Part shown: positions 1-6,900 of the stretch, piece after piece | How positions within the stretch are numbered: the stretch's first letter is position 1 | Layout: each line of letters begins with the position of its first letter | NCBI GenBank assembly: GCA_900547385.1 | Contig: URGQ01000013.1 | Span: 1-30,344 of the forward strand | Source of the DNA: an uncultured Oscillospiraceae bacterium | Lineage (GTDB): Bacteria; Bacillota; Clostridia; Oscillospirales; Ruminococcaceae | Reading direction: 5' to 3' | Length of the DNA: 30,344 nt | Notes under the pieces: model-generated | Database searches by the model: none | Told to the model about the DNA's origin: nothing | The model's input: only the letters and a program-made list of their open reading frames with translations | Translations under genes and position numbers: made by a program

Positions 1-30
1 GGGCGCCGGGGGCGGCTGTGCCGCGAATGT

Positions 31-363
31 TTACCTTGTGCAGAGTGTGGTGTGGGCGCGGGTGGCCGCCTCAAAGCTAGGCAGGTCAGTCGCGGCGATG
101 GCAATGCCCTCGGTTTTGGCACGGGCCAGCATAGCGTCATCCGGGCGAATGCCCTCGGTGAGGACAACGCAGGACACATCGGCCATGAGGGCGGCAACAA
201 TGGTGTTCTGATTTGCCATAACGGTGAACCAGACCCCATCAGTGGGGGCGTGGCCCATCACCATGCTGAGAAGATCGCAGCAGTATACACCGCCGGTTAT
301 TTCCCGCTCGGGGCAGCACAGCAGGGTAAAGCCGCAGGCGCGGCAAAGCTCATTCGCTGTCAT
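31..363 (-). CDS. Small DRTGG-family protein, distal copy in hydrogenase operon
   Basis: A 110-residue protein with no signal peptide or membrane segment. It resembles the small DRTGG/HPr-kinase-N-like proteins found beside clostridial [FeFe]-hydrogenase genes. A conserved-looking patch, EITGGVYCCDLLSMVMG, is followed by alternating hydrophobic strands and a region (VVLTEGIRPDD) typical of the fold. Such domains are thought to be regulatory or ligand-binding; no reaction is known. Its ATG lies inside the end of the upstream hydrogenase-like gene, giving a 14-nt overlap that implies translational coupling. It is a paralog of the protein at 2140-2481, so the operon has one such protein at each end. 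The 30 bases downstream to the window edge hold no start codon. The family call is from motif memory and gene context; the exact function is unknown. Confidence 0.75.
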   Translation of the reverse strand: MTANELCRACGFTLLCCPEREITGGVYCCDLLSMVMGHAPTDGVWFTVMANQNTIVAALMADVSCVVLTEGIRPDDAMLARAKTEGIAIAATDLPSFEAATRAHTTLCTR

Positions 364-1681
364 GTTCAATATCCTCCATGGGGGTGCGGTGGGCGGAAAG
401 CCCCGCCAGGGACTGGGCCAGCTGCTCCAGCTTTTCCTTAAGCAGGTAGATGCAGTCATCCTCGGTGCGGTAGCCGCGGACAATATCCTCGGCGAGGGCA
501 TGGCAGGTGGGGGAACCGCAGCTGCCGCAATCCAGGCCGGGGAACCGGCGCTCGTAGCTCTGCATCTTGGCGAAGAGCACCAGCGACTGGGAGGGATCGC
601 CCCCCAAGGACATGACATTCAGCGGCTCGATCTTTTTATTGAAGTAAACATCCTCCGGCAGCCATTCCGGGGTGGGCCACTGGGTGCCCACCTGCGGCAG
701 ATCGCGGGCCAGCCGCTTGATGCGGGCCGCCGCCGCATAGGGATTTTCCACATTCATTACGCCGCCTACGCAGCCGCCGGGGCAAGCGGAAAGCTCCACG
801 AAATCCAGGCGGGTGAACTGCTCATCCTCAATGGCTTCCAGAATCTTGATGACATTTTCGATGCCATCGGCGGCGATGTAGCGGCGCTGCCCGCTGCCGG
901 TGGATTCACCGCTATTGGCGGCCCAGCTAAGACCGGTACTGCCCATGTGGGAAAGATGCTCGAACTCGGGCGGCTCCATCTTTTTGACCTCCTGCACCAG
1001 CTGGGGGTATACCCGGCTGATGGCGATGGCGGCATCGATATTACGGGTCTGATTGCCCAGCGGCACCTTGGCGGCCGTTACCTTGGCGGGGCAGGGGGTA
1101 ATAAACGCAACGCCGATCTCCTCCGGCTTGAGACCGGTCTTTTCCACGGCGGCGCGGCGGGCCAGCACGGCGGCCAGCTCCACGGGGGGCTGCAGGGGCA
1201 GCAGGTGCTCCAAAAGATCGGGGAAGCGGACCCGGATAAGCCGCAGCACGGCCGGACAGGCCGAGGAGATGAGCGGCAGCGGGCCCTGATAATGCGCCAT
1301 GTATTCCTTGGTGGACTGGGAGATGAGTTCCGCGGCGGCGCCCACCTCGTAAACCTCATCGAAGCCGATGCGCTGCAGGGCCAGAATGATGCGGCCGGTG
1401 TGATCCAAATGCTTGATCTGGGCAAAGAGCACCGGCGCGGGCAGCGCTATCTTATACTTGAAGCCATCCAGTGCCTCCATGGTATCGCTGACAGCCCGCT
1501 TGGCGTGGTGGGGACAGATGCGGATGCACTCGCCGCAATCGATGCAGCGCTCGCCCAGGATGCGGGCTTTGCCATCCCGAACCCGGATGGCCTCAGTGGG
1601 GCAGCGCTTGACGCAGGTGATGCAGCCGTGGCACAGATCCTTATTGAGCGTAACGGAGTGAAAATAGGTCTGGTGTTCCAT
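350..1681 (-). CDS. [FeFe]-hydrogenase-like iron-sulfur protein, putative sensory type (HydS-like)
   Basis: A 443-residue cytoplasmic protein. The N-terminus has two CxxCxxCxxxCP ferredoxin motifs (Cys17/20/23/27 and Cys46/49/52/56). The H-cluster domain keeps the four cluster cysteines: Cys142 in SSACP, Cys198 in TPCPAK, and Cys301 and Cys305 in ACPGGC. The C-terminal CGSCGSPTC motif (Cys386/389/394, with Cys411) is a further 4Fe-4S site. The first H-cluster motif is TSCCP in catalytic enzymes; here the proton-relay Cys is Ala141, and the Glu of PCxxKxxE is also Ala. An Ala at the relay position is known from HydS-type putative H2-sensing hydrogenases, so I infer a redox or H2 sensor rather than a bulk catalyst. 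No PAS domain is visible, unlike the PAS-bearing sensory group. The RBS GAGGAAAAG directly precedes the ATG. It sits between an RsbW-like ATPase and a DRTGG protein, which also fits signalling. Confidence 0.88.
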   Translation of the reverse strand: MEHQTYFHSVTLNKDLCHGCITCVKRCPTEAIRVRDGKARILGERCIDCGECIRICPHHAKRAVSDTMEALDGFKYKIALPAPVLFAQIKHLDHTGRIILALQRIGFDEVYEVGAAAELISQSTKEYMAHYQGPLPLISSACPAVLRLIRVRFPDLLEHLLPLQPPVELAAVLARRAAVEKTGLKPEEIGVAFITPCPAKVTAAKVPLGNQTRNIDAAIAISRVYPQLVQEVKKMEPPEFEHLSHMGSTGLSWAANSGESTGSGQRRYIAADGIENVIKILEAIEDEQFTRLDFVELSACPGGCVGGVMNVENPYAAAARIKRLARDLPQVGTQWPTPEWLPEDVYFNKKIEPLNVMSLGGDPSQSLVLFAKMQSYERRFPGLDCGSCGSPTCHALAEDIVRGYRTEDDCIYLLKEKLEQLAQSLAGLSAHRTPMEDIEHDSE

Positions 1682-1708
1682 CTTTTCCTCGCTTAGTTTC
1701 TCCCGGCA

Positions 1709-2128
1709 TCAATGCAGATCCACCCGCAGGGAGATGGTGGTGCCGACCCCCAGGACGGTGTCGATCTGCATATTGTCGGTGTATTTTTTCATATTGGGCA
1801 GGCCCATACCGGCGCCAAAGCCCTGGGCCCGGATCTCATCGCTGGCGGTGCTCCAGCCCTCCTGCATGGCCTTTTCCACATCGGGGATGCCGGGACCCTG
1901 ATCCCGCAGGACAATGGTGATGCCGTGATCATCGATCTCGGCATCGATCTCGCCGCCATTGGCGTGGATGACCATATTGATTTCGCCCTCGTACATCGAG
2001 ACGGCGACCCGGCGGATGGCATCGCCGGGGTAGCCCAGCTGGCGCAGCACGCCCTTGAGGTGGCCGCTGGCTTCCCCAGCATGGACAAAGTCATCGCCGG
2101 GGACGATGTAATGATATTGCAGTGTCAT
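1709..2128 (-). CDS. RsbW-like anti-sigma/HATPase_c ATP-binding protein
   Basis: A 139-residue GHKL-type ATPase. It has an N-box (YEGEINMVIHA), a G1 box (DQGPGIPD) and a G2 box (GFGAGMGLPNMKK), ending in the GTTISL strand. There is no histidine phosphotransfer domain, so it resembles stand-alone anti-sigma regulatory kinases of the RsbW/SpoIIAB type. Proteins of this type accompany HydS-like genes and DRTGG proteins in Clostridia. The start chosen is the ATG 11 nt after the upstream DRTGG stop; a longer in-frame opening exists upstream but overlaps that gene and lacks family sequence. The hydrogenase-like gene follows after 27 nt. A role in relaying the redox state of the hydrogenase-like sensor is inference. 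Confidence 0.85.
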   Translation of the reverse strand: MTLQYHYIVPGDDFVHAGEASGHLKGVLRQLGYPGDAIRRVAVSMYEGEINMVIHANGGEIDAEIDDHGITIVLRDQGPGIPDVEKAMQEGWSTASDEIRAQGFGAGMGLPNMKKYTDNMQIDTVLGVGTTISLRVDLH

Positions 2129-2139
2129 GGCAGGCCCCT

Positions 2140-2481
2140 TTATACGCCGCGCAGGCCGGCGCCATACAGCAGGCCGCTGGCGGTGAACATGCCGCGCTGG
2201 GTGCTGATGACGGCGATGCCTTTTTCCCGCGCCAGGGTGAGGACCTCCTCGGCGGGGGTTTTGCCCCGGACAAAGATGATGCAGTGCATATCCAGCATTT
2301 CCGCGGTGCGGATGACCTGCTGGTTGAGCAGCCCGGTGAGCAGCAGGGACTGGCCCTGGCCATAGGCCAGCACATCGCTCATCATATCGCTGGCGAAGGC
2401 GCTGGTAAATTCGTGGTCGTCCTGCGGCGCGCCGCACAGCAGGCGGCCCCCCAGCAGGGTGAGGATCTCTTTCATTTTCAT
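2140..2481 (-). CDS. Small DRTGG-domain protein, first gene of sensory hydrogenase operon
   Basis: A 113-residue soluble protein similar in layout to the one at 31-363. An N-terminal helix (MKMKEILTLLGGRLL) is followed by the FTSAFASDMMSDVLAYG patch and a core ending in GKTPAEEVLTLAREKGI. This matches the DRTGG/HPr(Ser)-kinase-N-like proteins of clostridial hydrogenase clusters. ATG codons at 2481 and 2475 are both possible; AAAGGA about 10 nt upstream favours the first. It is the first gene of the leftward operon, preceded by a good promoter (2536-2564). Its function is not established; ligand sensing is an inference from the domain family. Confidence 0.78.
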   Translation of the reverse strand: MKMKEILTLLGGRLLCGAPQDDHEFTSAFASDMMSDVLAYGQGQSLLLTGLLNQQVIRTAEMLDMHCIIFVRGKTPAEEVLTLAREKGIAVISTQRGMFTASGLLYGAGLRGV

Positions 2482-2535
2482 GGCGTATCAATCCTTTCGG
2501 CAAAAAGCGGGGAGGATATCCCCTTACTTTTTTCT

Positions 2536-2564
2536 ATTATAACAGGCCGCGTGGGGCGGCGCAA
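2536..2564 (-). promoter_or_regulatory. Promoter of the sensory hydrogenase operon
   Basis: On the minus strand, TTGCGC (-35) and a perfect TATAAT (-10) are separated by 17 bp. They lie about 55 nt upstream of the first operon gene, in the divergent region shared with acpP. The -10 is consensus; the -35 matches only in TTG. Confidence 0.6.
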
Positions 2565-2673
2565 CGGGGAGAAAGGAGTGGAGGGGAGGATTTTAGGAGA
2601 GCTTTTTGACGGACTGGTGCGGTTATCACAAGGTATTCACAGAATATTTGTGCCATTTGCCGAAGAAAAAATC

Positions 2674-2702
2674 TTGCCAACCCCCCAAAAACACGCTATC
2701 AT
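2674..2702 (+). promoter_or_regulatory. Promoter of acpP
   Basis: TTGCCA and TATCAT with a 17-bp spacer, about 60 nt before the acpP start. The stretch from 2565 to 2673, between the two divergent promoters, shows no gene or clear motif. Confidence 0.55.
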
Positions 2703-2759
2703 ATAGTCACTGTAAAATTTACCGTAAAAAATATGTATATACTTTTTCAGGAGGCAAAT

Positions 2760-2993
2760 ATGGTACTGGAGAAACTGATTGAACTGCTGTGCGAACAGCT
2801 TGATATTGAGGCGGACGAAGTGAACGAGAATACCGATATCGTCAATGACCTGGGCGCGGATTCGCTGGATGTAGTGGACCTGGTGATGACCCTGGAGGAC
2901 GAGTTCGATATCGAGATCCCCGATGAGGACATTGAGAAGATCCACACTGTTGGCGAGCTGGCCCATTATCTGGAGGAGCACATCGACAGCTGA
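2760..2993 (+). CDS. acpP: Acyl carrier protein
   Basis: A 77-residue acidic four-helix protein that carries growing fatty acyl chains on a 4'-phosphopantetheine arm in the cytoplasm. The attachment site is Ser35 in the GADSLDVVDLV motif, and the FDIEIPDEDIEKI helix is typical of the family. Length matches the usual 75-80 residues. The ATG at 2760 is chosen because AGGAGG ends 5 nt upstream; an upstream in-frame ATG adds a non-conserved extension. It stands alone, with its own promoter and a downstream terminator, rather than inside a fab operon. That separates it from plsX/fabD-linked acpP copies, so it could be a second ACP of the genome. Confidence 0.95.
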   Translation: MVLEKLIELLCEQLDIEADEVNENTDIVNDLGADSLDVVDLVMTLEDEFDIEIPDEDIEKIHTVGELAHYLEEHIDS

Positions 2994-3016
2994 GAACGGG
3001 CCAGAAGGCGAATAGA

Positions 3017-3057
3017 CGGCAGCCCCCTGACCAGTGGGCCGGCTGCCGCTTTGTTTT
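3017..3057 (+). terminator. Terminator after acpP
   Basis: Stem CGGCAGCC/GGCTGCCG (3017-3024 with 3041-3048) with an inner CCC/GGG helix, followed by CTTTGTTTT. It lies 24 nt after the acpP stop codon. Confidence 0.75.
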
Positions 3058-3082
3058 GCCGCAAAAAACTGTATTTTGGGGC

Positions 3083-3111
3083 TTGACTTTGCCCCGGGTG
3101 AATGGTATAGT
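3083..3111 (+). promoter_or_regulatory. Promoter of the tRNA-Thr/tRNA-Tyr operon
   Basis: TTGACT and TATAGT with a 17-bp spacer, ending about 20 nt before the first tRNA gene. This is close to the vegetative sigma-factor consensus. Confidence 0.7.
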
Positions 3112-3131
3112 AATATAGTCGCAGCGGATAC

Positions 3132-3207
3132 GCTGGTGTAGCTCAGCCGGTAGAGCAGCTGATTTGTAATCAGCAGGTCGGGGGTTCGAATCCGTCCACC
3201 AGCTCCA
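3132..3207 (+). tRNA. tRNA-Thr (anticodon UGU)
   Basis: A 76-nt cloverleaf with genome-encoded CCA. The acceptor GCTGGTG pairs fully with CACCAGC. The anticodon stem GCTGA/TCAGC encloses TTTGTAA, giving anticodon TGT. The T arm carries TTCGAAT with stem GGGGG/CCGTC, which has one G-G mismatch in the middle. It is followed 24 nt later by tRNA-Tyr on the same transcript. Confidence 0.95.
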
Positions 3208-3231
3208 CCACCGCATGACATAACTGAATAT

Positions 3232-3316
3232 GGAGGAGTTCCCGAGCGGCCAAAGGGGGCAGACTGTAAATCTGTTGTCACTGACTTCGATGGTTCGAAT
3301 CCATCCTCCTCCACCA
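3232..3316 (+). tRNA. tRNA-Tyr (anticodon GUA)
   Basis: An 85-nt class II tRNA with a long variable arm and encoded CCA. The acceptor GGAGGAG pairs with CTCCTCC, discriminator A. The anticodon loop CTGTAAA gives GTA. The T loop is TTCGAAT. Its 3' end is also the left arm of the downstream terminator palindrome. Confidence 0.96.
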
Positions 3317-3362
3317 CAAAAAAGACGCCTTTAGGGCGTCTTTTTTGTGGTGGAGGAGGATG
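3302..3362 (+). terminator. Terminator of the tRNA operon, fused to the tRNA-Tyr 3' end
   Basis: A perfect 28-bp inverted repeat (3302-3329 with 3335-3362) around a TTTAG loop. The inner part AAAAAAGACGCC/GGCGTCTTTTTT is a normal terminator hairpin. The outer part repeats the complement of the tRNA-Tyr T-stem and acceptor 3' strand. Confidence 0.85.
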
Positions 3363-3640
3363 TGGGGAGCGCGGGCTTTTCTAAAAGGCGAGAGCTGCTG
3401 CCCTGATTTGACGCGAAGGGGGACCCCGCAAAGGTTCCCCCTTCACACAACCCCTTCCTTGCGGGGAGGAAGGTTTGCTTGCGGCTTTTTTGCTGTGGAG
3501 GAGGATGTGGGGAGCGCGGGCTTTTCTAAAAGGCGAGAGCCGCTGCCCTGATTTGACGCGAAGGGGGAACCCGCAAAGGTTCCCCCCTCACACAACCCCT
3601 TCCTTGCGGGGAGGAGGGTTTGCTTACGGCTTTTTTGCAA
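3351..3640. repeat. Two tandem copies of a 145-bp unit
   Basis: Copy 1 (3351-3495) and copy 2 (3496-3640) match in register with a period of exactly 145 bp and about six differences. Each begins TGGAGGAGGATGTGGGG. Each holds a hairpin GGGGGAACC/GGTTCCCCC (perfect in copy 2, one mismatch in copy 1) and a second CCTTCCT/AGGAAGG hairpin, and ends GGCTTTTTTGC. The open frames across it are not credible genes. The stretch 3641-3784 is AT-rich with no gene or clear signal. The region 3317-3994 therefore holds terminator, repeat, promoter and riboswitch only. Confidence 0.85.
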
Positions 3641-3784
3641 GGATATTATTTCCTTTTTATAATATCTGAAGGAGAAAAAGGCGAGAATATAGGAAAAACA
3701 CACAATTGCAAGATGAGCGCCAGCAAATAAAATGCAATAATTGAACAAAAATAATGAAACATGAGATTTTAATGCAAAATTCTC

Positions 3785-3813
3785 TTGAATTCTTTGTGAG
3801 TTGATGTTAAGAT
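3785..3813 (+). promoter_or_regulatory. Promoter of the pilus operon
   Basis: TTGAAT and TAAGAT with a 17-bp spacer, placing transcription start near 3820, just before the riboswitch aptamer. Confidence 0.55.
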
Positions 3814-3842
3814 AACGCTAAGGAAACAGGAACGATTCCCAT

Positions 3843-3936
3843 AAATTGAATAACCCTTGGCAAACCTGCTGAAAGGCAGGGACGCAAAGTAAAGCGTCTA
3901 AACGGGAAACCGCATGACCGGCTGACTGCATTCTTG
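3843..3936 (+). ncRNA. Cyclic di-GMP-I riboswitch (GEMM-I)
   Basis: The conserved core is visible: GGCAAACC (3859-3866), a stem TGC/GCA closed by a GAAA tetraloop, then GGGACGCAAAG. A second arm carries a receptor-like TCTAA...ATGA around CGG-GAAA-CCG and ends GGCTGACTGC. This matches the GEMM-I consensus, whose ligand is c-di-GMP; the cGAMP-binding subtype cannot be fully excluded by eye. The base stem is probably GAAT (3848-3851) with ATTC (3930-3933). The last bases of the aptamer are the same bases that form the left arm of the terminator at 3921-3966. Ligand binding should therefore block the terminator, giving an ON switch. Confidence 0.88.
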
Positions 3937-3966
3937 AGTAAAAGAACGCAGTCAGCTTTTATATTT
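3921..3966 (+). terminator. Riboswitch-controlled terminator before the pilus operon
   Basis: GCTGACTGC (3921-3929) pairs with GCAGTCAGC (3948-3956), and TTCTT (3931-3935) pairs with AAGAA (3942-3946), across one mismatch. The stem is followed by TTTTATATTT. It overlaps the 3' end of the c-di-GMP aptamer and precedes the adhesin gene by about 30 nt. Confidence 0.85.
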
Positions 3967-3994
3967 ACAAAAATTAGAACAGAAAGGATAAATA

Positions 3995-6900
3995 ATGCAT
4001 ATCAAAATCAGCAGCGGAAAGGAACATCGCCGGCACCGGGCCCGCAGGGTCTCGGCGCTATTGGTGGTGCTGGCGCTGCTGTTTACCATGCTGCCAACGG
4101 GCCTTTACACGGTGGCGGATGCCGCCCCGGCGGAGGAAGAACCGGCTTTGGTTCCTGCTCCGGAGGGGGCCCTGCCCGAACCGGAAGACTCCATGACAAA
4201 AGAGGAAGAGATGGATGAGCAGCCGGCCGAAGCGCAGCCCGCTGAAGACAAGGCCCGTGCGGCGGCCGCCACGGTGGAATGCTATGCGGCACGGGATGGC
4301 ATCTGGTACCCGGTGACCACGGTGCAAACCGCCGCGCAATATACCGATGGCAGCGGAAAGCTCCGCTACTATATAACGGCGGCGGAGCTGGAGGAAGTAT
4401 ATAGCGTCTATGGCTTTAAGGCGGCGAATTATCACGGGGAGCGGTTCTTCCCGCACACCGATAGCTATGACCCCAACAAAATGTGGGCAGATGCCGCTCC
4501 CATAAAGAGTGAGGACGGCGGCTGGCAGATTCCGCTGAGCCACCGGACCGAGATCCGGCTGTACTACCTGCCCGCGAATGAAGAAGGTGCCGAAAGCTAT
4601 TTCCTTGATAAAAAAGAACTGAGCGACGAAACCCTGCTGGCAGAAAACATGTTCTACACCGTAACGGTGAAGGACGACCTAAACAGGGTGTACCAGGAGC
4701 CGCCCGCGCCGAAGATCGCTTTCCATGGGGAGAATGTGAGCATTACCCTAAATACCGTGTCCAGTATGGCCTGGGACGCCATGGATGGCCTGACCGGAAC
4801 GCATCTGGAGCTGGAGCCGACCAAGCAGACCGAAACCAGTGTGACCTATACCATCGGGGAAATCAGCCAGCCGGTGGTTTTCTACCCGCATACCGATACC
4901 CTGGTAATAAAATATGAGGCCGAGCCGGACGGCTGGCAGCACAAGATTGGCCAGTTTGAGCCTTCGGTGCAGGCGCCCCAGCAAAGCGCGATGGTAAAGG
5001 GCAAAAAAACCCTGCTGGTGGAACCGGGTGACGGAGACTACACGCTGCTGGCCCCGGATATTGACCGGATAGAGGTAAAGCTGACCGGCGAAAAAGCCAA
5101 TAATCGCTCACTGTTTTATTCCTTTTTAGGTTGGCGGGTGGCCAATATAACGGAAGAGGTGCTGCTGCAGCCCGGTACAAAGCTGACTGCTGCAGACCTG
5201 CAGCACTATACCGGCAGCGATGGCGAAGTGACGCTGCGGGCAAAATGGAGCGGCGAGGATAGGCTGAAACGCCCAATTACCACACATTTTTTCCTGCATC
5301 TCAATGGAGAGATCAGGGGCTCGGTGGATGACGGTGTGCAATGGGAGGACCAAAAGGACTATACGCCCGCCCTATATACCACCCGGATGCTGGGGGCGGA
5401 CAATATCCCGGCGGAGTACTCCAATAAAAATGCGGAGGGTGTGGTAAAGCCGCTGGTAGCGCGGGCAACCAATGGCGACAATGCCTACGCGGTGGATGAC
5501 ACGATCCGCAATATGGTGAATAACCCGGTGCAGGACGGTAGGCTGGAGGATCTCCCCAATGAGGAAACGATCTTTGCCTACCTGCGGGCCCACAGCGATA
5601 CCATTACCATGAAGGTGGACGGAGTGGAGATCCCCGCGGAGATGCTCAATTCGGATCACTTCCAGATCCGCTGGAACATGGTCAAGTTTGAGCATTCCGA
5701 TGGCTGGCATATCGATGGTGTGCTGGTGGCCAAGCGCACCCGCTTTTTTGTGACAAAGACCTTTGCGGGGGATGCTGAGGCGATAAAACAGGTACGGGAT
5801 AAGTTCCTCATTACTGTCTCCCACACCGAAAATGGCAGCAGTGTGACCGACTTTACGCTGGTACCGCGGCCCGCGGCCGAGGTAACGGAACAGGGCAAGC
5901 TGGGTTATACCCGCTATGATGCCGAGGCCGATACCTACACCTGGGAAGTCCCGGCCCAGCAGCGGCGGGACTACACGATAAAAGAAACCGGCCATACGCT
6001 GCAGGGTGACAAATGGCGGGTGAACAACCGCTATCTCATCCGCAATCACCCGCAGGGACTTTCGGGGGGATATCAGGACTACCCGGAGGAAAGCGGCATT
6101 ACTATTACGGCGGTGGCCTACGGCAACGATGTGCCGAATACCGCAGTACAAACAGTGGCTCTGCAGAACCGATATGTCGGGATGGGGACACTGAGCGTAA
6201 AAACACAGGATTCCATTACCGGCAACGGGCTGGCAAAGGTAGAGTATAAGTTGTCCCGGCCGGACGGCGCTGAAGTGGCCTTGTACCGCAAGCCGAACAC
6301 CACCCTTTACAGCGTGGTGCAGGAGGAGGGCTATACCGAGCAGATCACCGACTGCAAGATCATTGCCGATGCCAGCGGTTTTTTTACCATCCGGCTGGAG
6401 GAAGGGACCTACACTCTGACCGAAGTACTGCCGACGGGGTACTTTGGCCCCGGTACTGTGCAGGTGACGGTCGCCCAAAATACTGGAGGGAATATCAGTT
6501 ACCATGCGGAGGCAAAAGCGCTGCCGGAAGGGATAACACCCTCGACCGGCAGCTGGCTGCAGAATGCCGATGCCGACAATGTGGTCATCCTAAATGTACC
6601 CAGAATGCTCATCAGTGTGACGGCCCGCAGCAGTTGGCCCGCCACGGGGGATAAGCTGCCTGTGACGGTGGAGCTGTGGCGCGATGGCGCGCCGCTGCCG
6701 GGTGATGCCTATACCGTGGAGCTGAACGAGGAAAACGAATGGCAATACACCTGGGAAAATCTTCCGCTTTTTACGGATGGCACGGTGGCTGATTACACGC
6801 TGCGGGTGACCAAAATAGGCGATACCTACCGTGACCCCGGCGCGGCCGAAGATGGCTTCGCGGATTACCTGGTGACCTATGCCAAGGCCCTGTACCGGCA

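Noticed and set aside
224..1696. Long open frame (490 codons) on the + strand opposite the hydrogenase-like gene
   Set aside because: It is antisense to a gene with clear Fe-S and H-cluster motifs; its Gly/Ala/His-rich product has no domain and reflects the GC-rich codon bias.
3351..3640. Possible CRISPR-like array
   Set aside because: Only two long tandem units of 145 bp with no unique spacers and no cas genes nearby.
3345..3669. Two short overlapping + strand open frames in the 145-bp repeats
   Set aside because: They encode near-identical peptides only because the DNA repeats; no RBS, and they start inside a terminator.
5372..6505. Open frame of 377 codons on the minus strand inside the adhesin gene
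   Set aside because: The sense frame has SpaA-type domains and a sorting signal; the antisense product lacks any recognisable feature.
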